From Candidatus Pelethosoma merdigallinarum (GTDB taxonomy: Bacteria > Bacillota_I > Bacilli_A > RF39 > UBA660): a stretch of DNA of 54,239 nucleotides. The notes beneath the pieces were generated by a model. That model ran no database searches. It was given only the letters and a program-made list of their open reading frames with translations, and was not told the origin of the DNA. Position numbers and translations under genes: made by a program. The stretch is taken from assembly GCA_018716065.1 (NCBI GenBank), contig DVKJ01000037.1, positions 1 through 54,239 of the forward strand, in the 5' to 3' direction. Of this stretch, positions 41,902 to 51,948 are shown one piece after another (position 1 is the stretch's first letter; the number at the start of each line of letters is the position of its first letter).

Positions 41902-44078
41902 TATTGGATCACCCTTTCTACATCGATAACATCAGGGATAGAACGTATATCAGTCATGAACTTCTCTAGGTGTTCTACATCGGGAACGGTAACAATTAAT
42001 TCAATGGTTGATCCATCCACATTCGTTGTTAGTGTTCGAATACTTTGAACCATAATCGTAGAGTTCGCTGTTTTGGTAATAATCTTTAGTAATACATCTT
42101 TTTGATTCATTGTGTGAACCAATATCGTAGTTGGATATTTTTTGTTAATTTCTGAATTCCATGAAACATCAATGATTCGTTCTTCAACGTCTTTCATATT
42201 AGGACAAGATAGACGATGAACCATAATTCCATTCCCTTTGGTAATAAATCCTACAATCGGATCTCCTGGAATTGGTTTACAACAAGCCGCTACATTGACT
42301 TTAATTTGATCAATTCCTCGAACGATAATATCATTCTTTATATTAGGAGAAGTAATATTCTGATGAGAGGTTGCTTTCTTTAAGATAATATCTTCTTTGG
42401 TATCTGCTTCATGATAAATCAAATTCATTAACGTTCCCATTGGTAATTTATTATTTCCTAAATTTTTGTAAACTTCATCCATATCTTTATATTTTAATTC
42501 TTGTAAAATTTTATCGATATTTTCCGTACTCAAGAATTCATTAAATGGAATTTTACGTTTACGTAATTCTTCTTTTAAGAGTTCTTCTCCTCTTTTTAAA
42601 TATTCCTCTTTATCAATCTTGTTAAAGTAGGAACGTATTTTATTTTTAGCTTGGGTTGTATGTGCAATATTTAGCCATTCTTTACTTGGTCCTTTAGAGT
42701 GTTGATTGGTTTTAATTTTAACGACATCATTATCTTGAAGTTGATAATCTAATGGGACAATATTTCCATTGACAATCGCACCAACCATTTTATTTCCAAC
42801 ATTGGTGTGAACACGATAAGCGAAATCAATGGGTGTAGAACCTTTTGCTAGTTCAATGACATCGCCATTCGGTGTAAACACATAAACGGATGTATTTAAA
42901 ACATCTTCTTTTAAGGTATTTACGACTTCATCATCACTCGCATCTTGGGCTTGTAATTCCATAATTGCTTTAAAGAATTGAAGTTTTTGTTCCATGGCAT
43001 TTTGTAAAGAAGCTTTGGTATTACTTCCTTTTTCTTTATAAGACCAATGGGATGCGATTCCGTTTTCCGCAATTTCATCCATTTCATATGTACGAATTTG
43101 AATTTCAAAGAGTTCTCCATGTACCCCAAATACCGTGGTGTGAAGAGATTGATACATATTAGCCTTTGGCATCGCAATATAATCTTTAAATCTTCTTGGC
43201 ATTGGTTTATAAACCTCATGAATATACCCTAGTGCTTGGTAACATTCTTCTTTGGTTTCTACATATACACGAAGAGCAAGTAAATCATAGATATCGGAAA
43301 ACTTCTTTCCTTTATCCAATTTCTTATAAATACTATAAATACTCTTAGAACGTCCTTTTATTTTATGTTCTATCCCTTTTTCATTTAAAATCTGAGAAAC
43401 ACTTTCAATCATATCCGATACATTGCGATCACGTTCGGCTTTCGTTTGATTTAACATTTCTACAATGGAAAAATAAATATCTGGTTTATAGTAACGAAGG
43501 GATAAATCTTCTAATTCACTTTTTAAATGACCAATACCTAAACGATGGGCAATCGGCGTTAAAATATCTAAAGTTTCTTTTGCTTTTTCTTTTTGTGCCT
43601 TTTCAGGAATCGCCCAAAGCGTACGCATGTTGTGTAAACGATCAGCGAGTTTTAGAATAATAATTCTTACATCCTCTGTTAAACCTACTAAGATTTTACG
43701 ATTAGAAGCAATCACAGACTGATTATCTCCTTCAAAATTTAAACGATTAATTTTCGTTAATCCTTGAACTAAATCGGCAATCGTCTCACCAAATTCTTCT
43801 TTTAAATGATCGTATTCTTCTTCATGATCTTCTAAAAGATCGTGTAAAAGACCCGCACATATCGTCTCATAATCGGCACGAACATCGGTTAAAATGATAG
43901 CTACATTTAAAGGGTGGACCATATAGTCCTCCCCTGTTAAACGTGTTTCTCCGGCGTGTTTTTCACTCGAATATTCATAGGCTTTTTTGATTAAATCTAT
44001 TTCTTCTTCCGAAGTGATATAAGAAGAAACTTTTCCTAATAATTCTTCATAATAACCATTTAATTTTTGTTGAACCAA
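41901..44078 (-). CDS. rel: Bifunctional (p)ppGpp synthetase/hydrolase
   Basis: Rel makes and degrades (p)ppGpp in the stringent response. The 725-residue product has the HD hydrolase domain (HDLLEDHEE near residue 82), the synthetase domain with RVYVETKEECYQ and the YQSLHTTVFG segment, a TGS domain, a zinc-finger/RIS region with ACCKPIPGD, and a C-terminal ACT domain. Both catalytic domains look intact. The TTG at 44078 is preceded by GTGGTGAT at good spacing; the upstream GTGs are part of that site. Start choice is moderately sure. Confidence 0.96.
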   Translation of the reverse strand: MVQQKLNGYYEELLGKVSSYITSEEEIDLIKKAYEYSSEKHAGETRLTGEDYMVHPLNVAIILTDVRADYETICAGLLHDLLEDHEEEYDHLKEEFGETIADLVQGLTKINRLNFEGDNQSVIASNRKILVGLTEDVRIIILKLADRLHNMRTLWAIPEKAQKEKAKETLDILTPIAHRLGIGHLKSELEDLSLRYYKPDIYFSIVEMLNQTKAERDRNVSDMIESVSQILNEKGIEHKIKGRSKSIYSIYKKLDKGKKFSDIYDLLALRVYVETKEECYQALGYIHEVYKPMPRRFKDYIAMPKANMYQSLHTTVFGVHGELFEIQIRTYEMDEIAENGIASHWSYKEKGSNTKASLQNAMEQKLQFFKAIMELQAQDASDDEVVNTLKEDVLNTSVYVFTPNGDVIELAKGSTPIDFAYRVHTNVGNKMVGAIVNGNIVPLDYQLQDNDVVKIKTNQHSKGPSKEWLNIAHTTQAKNKIRSYFNKIDKEEYLKRGEELLKEELRKRKIPFNEFLSTENIDKILQELKYKDMDEVYKNLGNNKLPMGTLMNLIYHEADTKEDIILKKATSHQNITSPNIKNDIIVRGIDQIKVNVAACCKPIPGDPIVGFITKGNGIMVHRLSCPNMKDVEERIIDVSWNSEINKKYPTTILVHTMNQKDVLLKIITKTANSTIMVQSIRTLTTNVDGSTIELIVTVPDVEHLEKFMTDIRSIPDVIDVERVIQ

Positions 44079-44100
44079 TGGAATCACCACTTTCTATAGT

Positions 44101-46362
44101 TTATGCATTAATTCCCTTTATTTTCTTTTCTTCTGGTTCATTATCTTCTTCATACCATTTTTTCTTTCTTGGTTTTCCAATTTTTTTCTTTTCGATATCA
44201 AACCATAATTGACTGGCAATACAAATCGAAGAATAAACTCCAGATACTAATCCAAATAATAAGGCAATATTAAAGTTTAAGATTTCATGACTACCTAAAA
44301 GAATCAATGAAACAACTGGAATTAATGTTGTTAAAGTTGTTACGATACTACGATCTAAGGTTTGTCTTAAACTAGTATTGACAACATTTTGAAGTTGTTC
44401 TTTCTTTTTAATTCCATTTGGATATAAAACTTTTTTATTTTCACGAATACGATCAAAAGTAACAATCGTATCGTTAATAGAATATCCAATGATAGAAAGA
44501 ACAGCGGCAATGAAAATACTGGTTACTTCTAAATGAAGAATACTGAATAGTGCGACAATGAAGAATGTGTCATGTAGTAAGGCTACAATCGCACTGATCG
44601 CATAACTAAAGCGGAAACGGAAAGATAAATATAGAACAATTCCAATACTAGCTAAAACAAGAGAAATAATCGCATTTTTAATTAATTCTTGTTTTACCAT
44701 ATTAGAAATTACACCAATATCTGTTTGCGCTTGATACTTATTTGTAAAATAATCTTCCGTTTCTATAACTTGTTCTTTTGTTAAAGAATCTTCAATTTTT
44801 GCTTGAATGCTTTGATCATTTAACGTATCTACACTTGCGATTTCATATCCTAATTCTTCTAAATCTTTCGTAACTGTTTTTTCCGTCATTTGATTTCCTG
44901 CACTCAGAGTAATCGAAGTTCCCCCTTTAAAATCGATTCCTAATTGTAATCCTTGAGTAGCTAGAGAAACAACTCCAACCACAAGAAGAATCACACTGGC
45001 AATATAATACCATTTACGAGTTTTAATAAAATCAAGTTTTTCATAACGTGTTTTTTCACCACGAGCAAGTTGTTTTTTGTTACATCCGATAAATAAATTA
45101 TATTTATCATCAAAATATCCAGTATCGACAAATTTTTGTAGTAACCAACGAACAAATACAACCATAATTAACATTGTTGTAATAATACTAATAATTAACA
45201 TCGTTGCAAATCCACGTACACTACTCTCTCCAAAGATAAAGAGAATAACCGCCGTAATTAATGTCGTAAAGTTAGAATCAAAAATAGACATGAAAGAGTT
45301 TTTATTTCCTTCTTTATAAGCCATTTTTAATTTCGTTCCTTTACACAATTCATCACGAATACGGGAAAAGTTAATCACATTCGCATCGACAGCCATTCCA
45401 ATACCAATGACTACTGCCGCAATTCCTGGTAATGTAAGGACACCCCCAAATAGCCAGAATATTAAGAAGGTAAAGAAGGTATAAATAACCATTCCAACAC
45501 TTGCGATTAATCCACTAAAGCGATATAACGCAATTAATAGAACCATAATAAGAACAATTCCAACGACTCCAGCAACAAATGTTTTTTCAAGTGAATTTGC
45601 CCCAAAAGAAGCGGCAACTGTTTTCGATGAAACTTCTGTTAACTGTGTTGGTAAACTTCCTGAATTTAGTGAATTTACTAACTCTTCTGCTTCTTTCTCA
45701 GTAAAGTTTCCTTGAATAATGACATCATCGGCAAATCCTTGAGAAACAGTCGCAGCAGATAAACAACGACTAGATTCTAAGTTTCCACAAGATGCACTTT
45801 CACTACTAAAAGAATCTACGCCTTCTTCAAAGTCTAACCAAATAACAATGCGATTATCACTACTTTCACTAATACGCTTTGTTACTTTATAAAACTTATC
45901 TTTGTCGGCAACACTTAAGGCAACCGCAGGTTTCCCGCTAGCATCTTGGCTTACTTTTGCCCCACCACTACGTAGTACCGTACTATCCATAAGTAATTCA
46001 TCATCGGTATCACGGAAGGTCAAACTAGCTACACGGCCAAGGGTATTACGAGCCGTTTCAGGATCCGTTACTCCGGCAAGACCAACACGAATTTTATCGT
46101 CTCCTTCAACCGTAATTTCTGGTTCTGATACACCTAACCCATCAATACGTTTTTGAATTACTTTATATGTTCCGTTTACTTCTTCTGTGGTTGCTTTACT
46201 TCCATCAATTCCTTTTACTTGATAAAGAACTTCAAATCCCCCTTGTAAATCAAGTCCAAAATTTAAATTAGAAAATAATGGTTCAAATAAAAATCCAAAG
46301 ATTGCGACCATAATCGCACATAAAAACAATCTTTGAATGACTTTATTACGTTTCTTTTTCAT
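44101..46362 (-). CDS. secDF: Fused protein-export protein SecDF
   Basis: SecDF uses the proton gradient to complete protein export through SecYEG. The 753-residue protein is a SecD-SecF fusion. The SecD part has an N-terminal helix followed by FGLDLQGGFEVLYQV, a large periplasmic-type domain and a helix bundle with GIGMAVDANVINFSRIRDEL. The SecF part starts with GIDFKGGTSITL and ends with SIIGYSINDTIVTFDRIREN. About 12 membrane helices. Such fusions are typical of Bacillota. ATG 46362 follows GTAGGAG; the earlier in-frame TTG is not supported. Confidence 0.97.
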   Translation of the reverse strand: MKKKRNKVIQRLFLCAIMVAIFGFLFEPLFSNLNFGLDLQGGFEVLYQVKGIDGSKATTEEVNGTYKVIQKRIDGLGVSEPEITVEGDDKIRVGLAGVTDPETARNTLGRVASLTFRDTDDELLMDSTVLRSGGAKVSQDASGKPAVALSVADKDKFYKVTKRISESSDNRIVIWLDFEEGVDSFSSESASCGNLESSRCLSAATVSQGFADDVIIQGNFTEKEAEELVNSLNSGSLPTQLTEVSSKTVAASFGANSLEKTFVAGVVGIVLIMVLLIALYRFSGLIASVGMVIYTFFTFLIFWLFGGVLTLPGIAAVVIGIGMAVDANVINFSRIRDELCKGTKLKMAYKEGNKNSFMSIFDSNFTTLITAVILFIFGESSVRGFATMLIISIITTMLIMVVFVRWLLQKFVDTGYFDDKYNLFIGCNKKQLARGEKTRYEKLDFIKTRKWYYIASVILLVVGVVSLATQGLQLGIDFKGGTSITLSAGNQMTEKTVTKDLEELGYEIASVDTLNDQSIQAKIEDSLTKEQVIETEDYFTNKYQAQTDIGVISNMVKQELIKNAIISLVLASIGIVLYLSFRFRFSYAISAIVALLHDTFFIVALFSILHLEVTSIFIAAVLSIIGYSINDTIVTFDRIRENKKVLYPNGIKKKEQLQNVVNTSLRQTLDRSIVTTLTTLIPVVSLILLGSHEILNFNIALLFGLVSGVYSSICIASQLWFDIEKKKIGKPRKKKWYEEDNEPEEKKIKGINA

Positions 46363-46366
46363 CAAA

Positions 46367-46651
46367 TCATCTCCTACTTTCGTTGTCAAAATATACAGTG
46401 CGGTTTTTTAAATTTAACTTATCTTTAACATAATCCTCAATGAATTCATCTTCACAATTTAAGATATCATCTACCATCTCATGAAGTTGTAAACCATAAG
46501 CTGTTTTCCATTTCTTTTCTTTAAAGTAATTCCATATATCTTCTTCTTTGATATAGGTAAAACCATGGCGACGCATTTCTTCTTTTTTCGTTCGTAACGC
46601 TGGTTTTAAGCGTGTATATAATTCTTCTAAAGAATGAAAAGCTATTTCCAT
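46367..46651 (-). CDS. ComN-like post-transcriptional regulator
   Basis: The 94-residue protein matches the small family typified by Bacillus ComN (YrzD), a regulator acting on the comE mRNA and located beside secDF. Motifs include HGFTYIKEEDIWNYF and KKWKTAYGLQLHEMVDDIL. The position directly upstream of secDF with a 4-bp gap is the conserved arrangement. The start follows AAGGAGG. Function by analogy only. Confidence 0.85.
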   Translation of the reverse strand: MEIAFHSLEELYTRLKPALRTKKEEMRRHGFTYIKEEDIWNYFKEKKWKTAYGLQLHEMVDDILNCEDEFIEDYVKDKLNLKNRTVYFDNESRR

Positions 46652-46679
46652 ATTTACCCTCCTTGTTACCTACATATCC

Positions 46680-46688
46680 ATTATACCA
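46680..46688 (-). promoter_or_regulatory. Extended -10 promoter of the comN-like/secDF operon
   Basis: TGGTATAAT on the minus strand, 29 bp upstream of the start codon; the -35 region is weak. Confidence 0.5.
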
Positions 46689-46715
46689 GAAATACTAGAA
46701 TTTGAAAGCAAAAAC

Positions 46716-46739
46716 GAAAAAAACGAGAGTTTTCTCGTT
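46716..46739 (-). terminator. Terminator after the paralogous unknown pair
   Basis: A perfect 7-bp stem AACGAGA / TCTCGTT with a 4-nt loop, overlapping the stop codon at 46738, followed by six T on the minus strand. Confidence 0.85.
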
Positions 46740-47700
46740 AATTTGAAAGGGTTTGCTTTTTTACTTTGTTATTTTTTATTAGTGGTAAAAATTTTTCAAT
46801 TTCGTCATAGACTGGATAGTCTTGTGGAATATTCTTCCGAATACTTTCATAAATCCACGATAAAGCTACATCTATACTGATAGCTTGACCATCTGGAAAC
46901 TGTTTATTTTGATATAAACTGTTAATACTGTGATTCGTATCAATCTTAGCTGTAAAGCGATCTTCTTTCCCATCGAGAAAAACACAGATGTTTTCAAGTG
47001 TTTGCCCTTGATAATTAAAGAATAAATGAAAATCATTTTTTTCATCACTACGATAAAATTGACAAAAATATTTTCCTTCCTTATCCCTATATTGACCAAC
47101 CATATAGTTTAAGCACAACTCCTGAAGTAAATCGCACTGCGTAAACATTAAATAATCATAATTTTCTTTTTCTTCATAATCGGACTCTAAAACTAGTACA
47201 TACCCATAAGAAGTAGTTTTTAACATGTTATTGTTCGGTGTTGAAATGGGAAGTAAATTCGCTTGTAATTCCTCCTCGTTCTCTATCCCAATCAGTTCAC
47301 TTTTTCCTAGATATTCGGAATAGATCGAGAAATTAAAACGAGGCATCCATTCTTGTAAGAGACCAAAAAGAGGAGAATTTTGTATTTCACATTGTGAAAT
47401 ACGATTCAAAAAACGAGTACGTAAGGTTGACACCTCTTTATTTTCTTCTTTTAGTTTCTCTAAATAATTTAATTTGGAATCAAACCCTTGGTATAAAATA
47501 GGCGCACGAAGATGAATTTCAACATCTGACTCTAAGTACCTTTCAAAATCAGATTGTAAAATTTTAAAAAGTTCATCAAACGAATAATTTTCGTTTTGAA
47601 TAAAATCTACTGCCAAACTATTACAGTCCGTAAAACAGACACAATCATTCATGAGTAATAAAGATTCGATAAACCAATCGGTCACACTTTGATAAGTCAT
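46738..47700 (-). CDS. Unknown protein, member of a tandem pair
   Basis: The 320-residue soluble protein starts MTYQSVTDWFIESLLLMNDC. It has an N-terminal helical part (to about 115) and a beta-rich C-terminal part with KNDFHLFFNYQGQ. No catalytic motif is recognised. The gene is 12 bp downstream of a 309-residue gene with the same layout (FDELFKILQSDF here, FDSLFYQIKESF there; a W-x-x-x-F-D/N-F stretch near residue 115 in both). I infer duplication, at low identity. The ribosome binding site is AGGGGG. Confidence 0.6.
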   Translation of the reverse strand: MTYQSVTDWFIESLLLMNDCVCFTDCNSLAVDFIQNENYSFDELFKILQSDFERYLESDVEIHLRAPILYQGFDSKLNYLEKLKEENKEVSTLRTRFLNRISQCEIQNSPLFGLLQEWMPRFNFSIYSEYLGKSELIGIENEEELQANLLPISTPNNNMLKTTSYGYVLVLESDYEEKENYDYLMFTQCDLLQELCLNYMVGQYRDKEGKYFCQFYRSDEKNDFHLFFNYQGQTLENICVFLDGKEDRFTAKIDTNHSINSLYQNKQFPDGQAISIDVALSWIYESIRKNIPQDYPVYDEIEKFLPLIKNNKVKKQTLSN

Positions 47701-47712
47701 ATTTATTTCCCC

Positions 47713-48642
47713 CTATACTACTTTCTTTTTAACATAAGGTGTAATATCTAATTGTTGTTGTAAAAAAATACCCATAGGTGTAGTTAAATCGATATTGTCC
47801 TCAACTGTTTTTACTAAATCGCGATACAAAAGTTGAGGATCTAACGTTTGTGTACAATCTTGAGGAGCCTTATGAACCGTTAATACAGGATTACGATGTT
47901 CTTCAAAATAACATAAAAGATCCCAATCAGGTGATTGAACTTGAATGATAAATTGTGAAATGTGATCCGGTGTACCTAAAAAAGTAAATGTCATATTTTT
48001 ATTTTCTATTCCATCTATCCATTCATAACCAAATACTTTATCTTTTTGATCATACTGGGATAAAGTATAAATTTCTTGAATACAACCAGGGATATCTATT
48101 TTCGTACACTGAATTCCTTTGCTTTCTTCTGTTTGTGTATTACAAATATAATAAAATCCTTCTTCTTCCATACCAACCATTCCTCGCTCTTCTAAGAGAA
48201 AGAGAGAATATAACGGAATATTTTTTCTTCCCACACATTCTATACAAGGAATTGATTCCTCTGTTATTGTAAAATCAAATTGTTTTAACCATACGTTTAA
48301 CTCTTCCATCATAGGATATACATCCTGCGTATTTTGTTTCATTACAGAAAGAAGAGCGTGATAAAACTTTTCAAAACTATCATGATTTTCCTTCTTCCAA
48401 AAAGATAAAAAGTTATGATTCTCACATAGTAACTTTCGAATATTTTTTAATTCTTCTGAATCTCCAAAATGCTCATTCATTACCCTTTCACCTAAAAAAC
48501 TTTCTTTTATCTGATAAAACAAAGAATCAAAACTCACAATTTGTTTGTTTAATAATTTGGTCAATAAACTTTCCTTTTGTAAAAACAAAACATGTTCCGC
48601 AAGAAGGAAGGAATAGATGGTCTCGTTACAACTATTCTTCAT
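47713..48642 (-). CDS. Unknown protein, member of a tandem pair
   Basis: The 309-residue soluble protein starts MKNSCNETIYSFLLAEHVLF, with helical N-terminal and beta-rich C-terminal halves and several Cys (ECVG, YICN, IQCTK, DCTQ). No catalytic motif is recognised. It is the first gene of the two-gene operon and has a promoter with TACAAT at 48663-48668 preceded by TGA. It is divergent from the SpoVB-like flippase gene. Confidence 0.6.
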   Translation of the reverse strand: MKNSCNETIYSFLLAEHVLFLQKESLLTKLLNKQIVSFDSLFYQIKESFLGERVMNEHFGDSEELKNIRKLLCENHNFLSFWKKENHDSFEKFYHALLSVMKQNTQDVYPMMEELNVWLKQFDFTITEESIPCIECVGRKNIPLYSLFLLEERGMVGMEEEGFYYICNTQTEESKGIQCTKIDIPGCIQEIYTLSQYDQKDKVFGYEWIDGIENKNMTFTFLGTPDHISQFIIQVQSPDWDLLCYFEEHRNPVLTVHKAPQDCTQTLDPQLLYRDLVKTVEDNIDLTTPMGIFLQQQLDITPYVKKKVV

Positions 48643-48662
48643 GATTCACCACTCCTACTGGT

Positions 48663-48691
48663 ATTGTATCACTTTTTCTCTTTATTTGAAA
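48663..48691 (-). promoter_or_regulatory. Promoter of the tandem unknown pair
   Basis: TTTCAA (48686-48691), 17 bp, and TGATACAAT with -10 at 48663-48668. Confidence 0.5.
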
Positions 48692-48733
48692 TAATAATCA
48701 ACTTGTAACATATAGTTTTAGTGGTGAAGATCC

Positions 48734-50032
48734 GTGATAAGAAAAAGTACTTTTGTGAAATCAACGATTATTTTATTAATTGGTGGCGGCATTACTAAAT
48801 TACTTGGCATGGTAATTAAAATTGTCATGACACGAGCCATTGGAACAGAGGGAATTGGTCTTTATATGTTAATTTCGCCTACGTTTATGTTACTGATTGC
48901 GATTGCTCAATTAGGTTTTCCCATTGCCATTTCTACTTTAGTTGCCACCGAAAAAAAGAATAATAAAAATTTAGTTTTTTCTATCATTCCAATCGCTTTA
49001 CTCATTAATACTTTTCTATTAGTCTTTGTTTTTTTAATTAGTCAAACCCTAGCCACTCATTTATTACATGAAGAACGTGTTTATCTAGGAATCTTATCCA
49101 TGGCTTTTGTATTACCTTTTACCAGTATTTCTAGTATTCTTCGTGGATATTTTTTTGGCAAACAAAGAATGATTCCACACGTTGTTTCTAATATTACCGA
49201 AGATTTAGTACGTCTTGTCGTACTAGCTATTGGAATTCCTTATTTTCTAGGATTTGGATTAGAATACGCCGTAGCTTTTATCATCCTATCCAATATTTTT
49301 AGTGAATGTTCTTCCATTCTCGTTCTTTTCTTCTTTCTTCCCAAACACTTTAAATTATCCAAACAAGACTTTATTCCCAATAAACAAAATATAAAAGATA
49401 TTTTTAGTATTAGTTTACCTGCGACAGGAAGTCGTTTAATCGGAAATATTGGAGCCTTTTTTGAACCCATTATTTTATCTTTTATTTTACTACGAATTGG
49501 TTATTCCAATCATTTTATGGTTACCGAATATGGAATCTTAAATGGTTATATTATGCCTATTTTATTAATGCCTTCTTTCTTTACCACGGCCATTTCACAA
49601 GCTTTAATTCCCACGATTAGTAAAGCTTATAGTCATGGACATTTTAAGTATGCGAAAGGTAAAATTAAGCAAGCCATTGGTTTTTCCTTACTAATTGGAA
49701 TTCCCATGACCATCTTATTTGAATTAATACCAGAATTTGCTTTACAGTTTATTTATAACACCACCGAAGGTGTCACTTATTTACGTGTCCTCGCACCTGT
49801 CTTTCTTATTTTTTATGTTCAAGCACCACTAACCGCTGCCTTACAAGCAATGGGAAAAGCAAAAGAAGCGATGGCAGGTACCTTACAAGGTATGATTTTA
49901 AGAACGGTCCTCCTCCTCTTTCTCTCCACCCTTCACATTGGAATGTATGGACTGATTATTGCCAGTAGTGTGAATATTTTATATGTAACTTTCCATCAAT
50001 ACAAATATGTAAAAAAATACTTAAATGTGTGA
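48734..50032 (+). CDS. SpoVB/MurJ-type polysaccharide or lipid flippase
   Basis: The 432-residue protein has about 12 membrane helices and the MOP-superfamily pattern of SpoVB-like flippases. It starts with FVKSTIILLIGGGITKLLGM and continues with GTEGIGLYMLISP, ILRGYFFGKQRM and ATGSRLIGNIGAFFEPI. Such proteins flip peptidoglycan or cell-wall polysaccharide lipid precursors. It is shorter than Bacillus SpoVB and has no sporulation neighbours, so a general lipid-linked precursor flippase is as likely. GTG start after GGTGAAG. Confidence 0.9.
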   Translation: MIRKSTFVKSTIILLIGGGITKLLGMVIKIVMTRAIGTEGIGLYMLISPTFMLLIAIAQLGFPIAISTLVATEKKNNKNLVFSIIPIALLINTFLLVFVFLISQTLATHLLHEERVYLGILSMAFVLPFTSISSILRGYFFGKQRMIPHVVSNITEDLVRLVVLAIGIPYFLGFGLEYAVAFIILSNIFSECSSILVLFFFLPKHFKLSKQDFIPNKQNIKDIFSISLPATGSRLIGNIGAFFEPIILSFILLRIGYSNHFMVTEYGILNGYIMPILLMPSFFTTAISQALIPTISKAYSHGHFKYAKGKIKQAIGFSLLIGIPMTILFELIPEFALQFIYNTTEGVTYLRVLAPVFLIFYVQAPLTAALQAMGKAKEAMAGTLQGMILRTVLLLFLSTLHIGMYGLIIASSVNILYVTFHQYKYVKKYLNV

Positions 50033-50036
50033 TATA
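50028..50036 (+). promoter_or_regulatory. Extended -10 promoter inside the end of the flippase gene
   Basis: TGATATAAT spans the flippase stop codon, 24 bp before the start of the next gene. Confidence 0.5.
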
Positions 50037-50059
50037 ATAGTACATTAGGAGTGAACACT

Positions 50060-51205
50060 ATGGAACAAAATATATATGAAGTCATGAATGACTTTGAAAA
50101 AATTATGGAAATTGCTCAAAAACATGCGGATCCATCTCATTCAAAATTTATCAAAAAAGAATATAAATATTTAGAAGAATCTTACCGTTATTATAATCGT
50201 AAATATAATCTTTCTTATTGTCCATTTGAAAATAACTTAAATCAAATCAATGGAAATTATAAACAAGGTACCAAATATATCGCAAGACACTTCTTTTATC
50301 CTATTAGTAGAAAATATGTTGGTACTATACTTACACAATTTCCATATCTCACAAAAAAAGAGGAAAAAGCATTAACCACAACCTGTTTTCAAAATATTGC
50401 TCATACGAAAAAAGGTTGGGAAATCAATCCCTACACCAGTTATATAAAAGAAACAAAAGAATTTTGTTCTTTGAGCGATCCGTTAGATTTTTTGGGTTCC
50501 GATGTCTTTTTATACGAAATGAGACAAACTCCTGTGGGAAGTGTCGCAATGGATCGTGTGTTATTAAAATATCAAACAAAATTAATTAAAGACATGAACG
50601 ATCACGGATTTATCAATCTTCTTCTTTCTCATGAACAAAAGAAGCATCATGTTCCGATTGTAAAAGAAAATCTCTGTCAATCTTTTCTTCAATTAAATAC
50701 AAACACAAGTGATTCACTTGCCCTATTTATCTTTTGGTTAAACAAATACATCAAATACTTAACTCTTCATCACCAACATGCACTACCAACAAAATTCGAA
50801 GAATGTCTCTTTCGAAATAAAAGACCCCCAAGATATTATCCTCGTCTCTTTATGGTAGTGACAGGCAAAAGTATGAAAGACTATCAAAAGACATTAGATC
50901 AACACCTAAAACTTCAACGAAAAATTAATGAATTATATCGTTTAAAAGATACTTGTCTTAATTTACTACTTAGAATGGAATATGAAAAGGATCGTTTATA
51001 TTTATCGGATAACAATGATTTAGTTTTAAATTATGTCAATATTTCTACTAATATTCAAGTATCCTTTCACATAAACGCAGAGAAATTAAATCGTAAATAT
51101 CTTGAACAAGTCCCATTTAAAGAAAGTGAACAAACCTCTCAATCTTTACCTTCTAAAACATTAAAAAAGGAATATAAACAATCGAAATTTGAACATCTAA
51201 TTTAA
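50060..51205 (+). CDS. Hypothetical protein
   Basis: The 381-residue soluble, basic protein starts MEQNIYEVMNDFEKIMEIAQ. It is mostly helical, with Tyr, His and Lys-rich stretches (RHFFYPISRKYVG, FRNKRPPRYYPRLF) and no membrane segment. No motif is recognised. ATG 50060 follows TTAGGAGTG; the GTG nine bases upstream is part of that site. It ends at a strong bidirectional terminator. Confidence 0.65.
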   Translation: MEQNIYEVMNDFEKIMEIAQKHADPSHSKFIKKEYKYLEESYRYYNRKYNLSYCPFENNLNQINGNYKQGTKYIARHFFYPISRKYVGTILTQFPYLTKKEEKALTTTCFQNIAHTKKGWEINPYTSYIKETKEFCSLSDPLDFLGSDVFLYEMRQTPVGSVAMDRVLLKYQTKLIKDMNDHGFINLLLSHEQKKHHVPIVKENLCQSFLQLNTNTSDSLALFIFWLNKYIKYLTLHHQHALPTKFEECLFRNKRPPRYYPRLFMVVTGKSMKDYQKTLDQHLKLQRKINELYRLKDTCLNLLLRMEYEKDRLYLSDNNDLVLNYVNISTNIQVSFHINAEKLNRKYLEQVPFKESEQTSQSLPSKTLKKEYKQSKFEHLI

Positions 51206-51232
51206 AAGTGAGTTTTATTGTAACTCACTTTT
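51204..51232. terminator. Bidirectional terminator
   Basis: An 11-bp perfect stem AAAAGTGAGTT / AACTCACTTTT with a 7-nt loop and T-run, between convergent genes. Confidence 0.9.
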
Positions 51233-51844
51233 TTTAATAATATAAGTTTTATTCTTTGTATAAAACGCATAAAATACATCGTTTAAGGCAACATGATTCT
51301 TTTCTAATAAACGCGAAATCCATCGTTCGTCCTTGTTTAATTCTTTTAAAACCAATTGATCAATCACACCATCTACAATAAGAGGAAGTGGATAATCCTT
51401 ACATTGTTGAAATACTGATAGCTTCCCATTATTCTCTAATACGGCATAATCAACTTCTTCAATACTTTTAATTTGTTGTTCACGTAATTGACTCATTAAA
51501 TCATCTAAACTATATCGTAATTTTGTCATACGGTGAAACTGGATCTTTCCATTTTTAATTACGACTGTTGGATCACCATCAATAAACTTTCTAATCTTGG
51601 AATTTTTTAAAGATATAAAACTTAATACAACTTGAACGAATACTAAAGTAAGAATCGGAATAACCGAAACTAAAATTGATGAATTTGGTCGTTCAATAGA
51701 CATCGCTGCTAGTTCCGCAATTAAGATCGAAACAATTAAATCAACAATACCTAACTTTCCTACTTCTTTCTTTCCCATAATTCGATAAACTAAAATAATA
51801 AAAAAATATAGAAATAATGTTTTAAAAAACATGATCCCGTACAT
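51215..51844 (-). CDS. YetF/DUF421-type membrane protein
   Basis: The 209-residue protein has three N-terminal membrane helices (about 3-22, 35-52, 60-80) and a cytoplasmic domain with the family motifs YRIMGKKEVGKL, DGDPTVVIKNGKI, and SIEEVDYAVLENNGKLS. YetF proteins are widespread in spore-forming Bacillota; some act in germinant-related roles, most are uncharacterised. ATG 51844 follows AGGTGAT; the upstream GTG/ATG overlap that site. Confidence 0.92.
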   Translation of the reverse strand: MYGIMFFKTLFLYFFIILVYRIMGKKEVGKLGIVDLIVSILIAELAAMSIERPNSSILVSVIPILTLVFVQVVLSFISLKNSKIRKFIDGDPTVVIKNGKIQFHRMTKLRYSLDDLMSQLREQQIKSIEEVDYAVLENNGKLSVFQQCKDYPLPLIVDGVIDQLVLKELNKDERWISRLLEKNHVALNDVFYAFYTKNKTYIIKKSELQ

Positions 51845-51948
51845 ATCCATCACCTATTAAATATTGAACAACCTTTTTCTTTTTATACAAGAAATTTTTA
51901 CTTCTTTTTAAAATATATAAAACATATAGTATAACAGGAGGAATTCTC

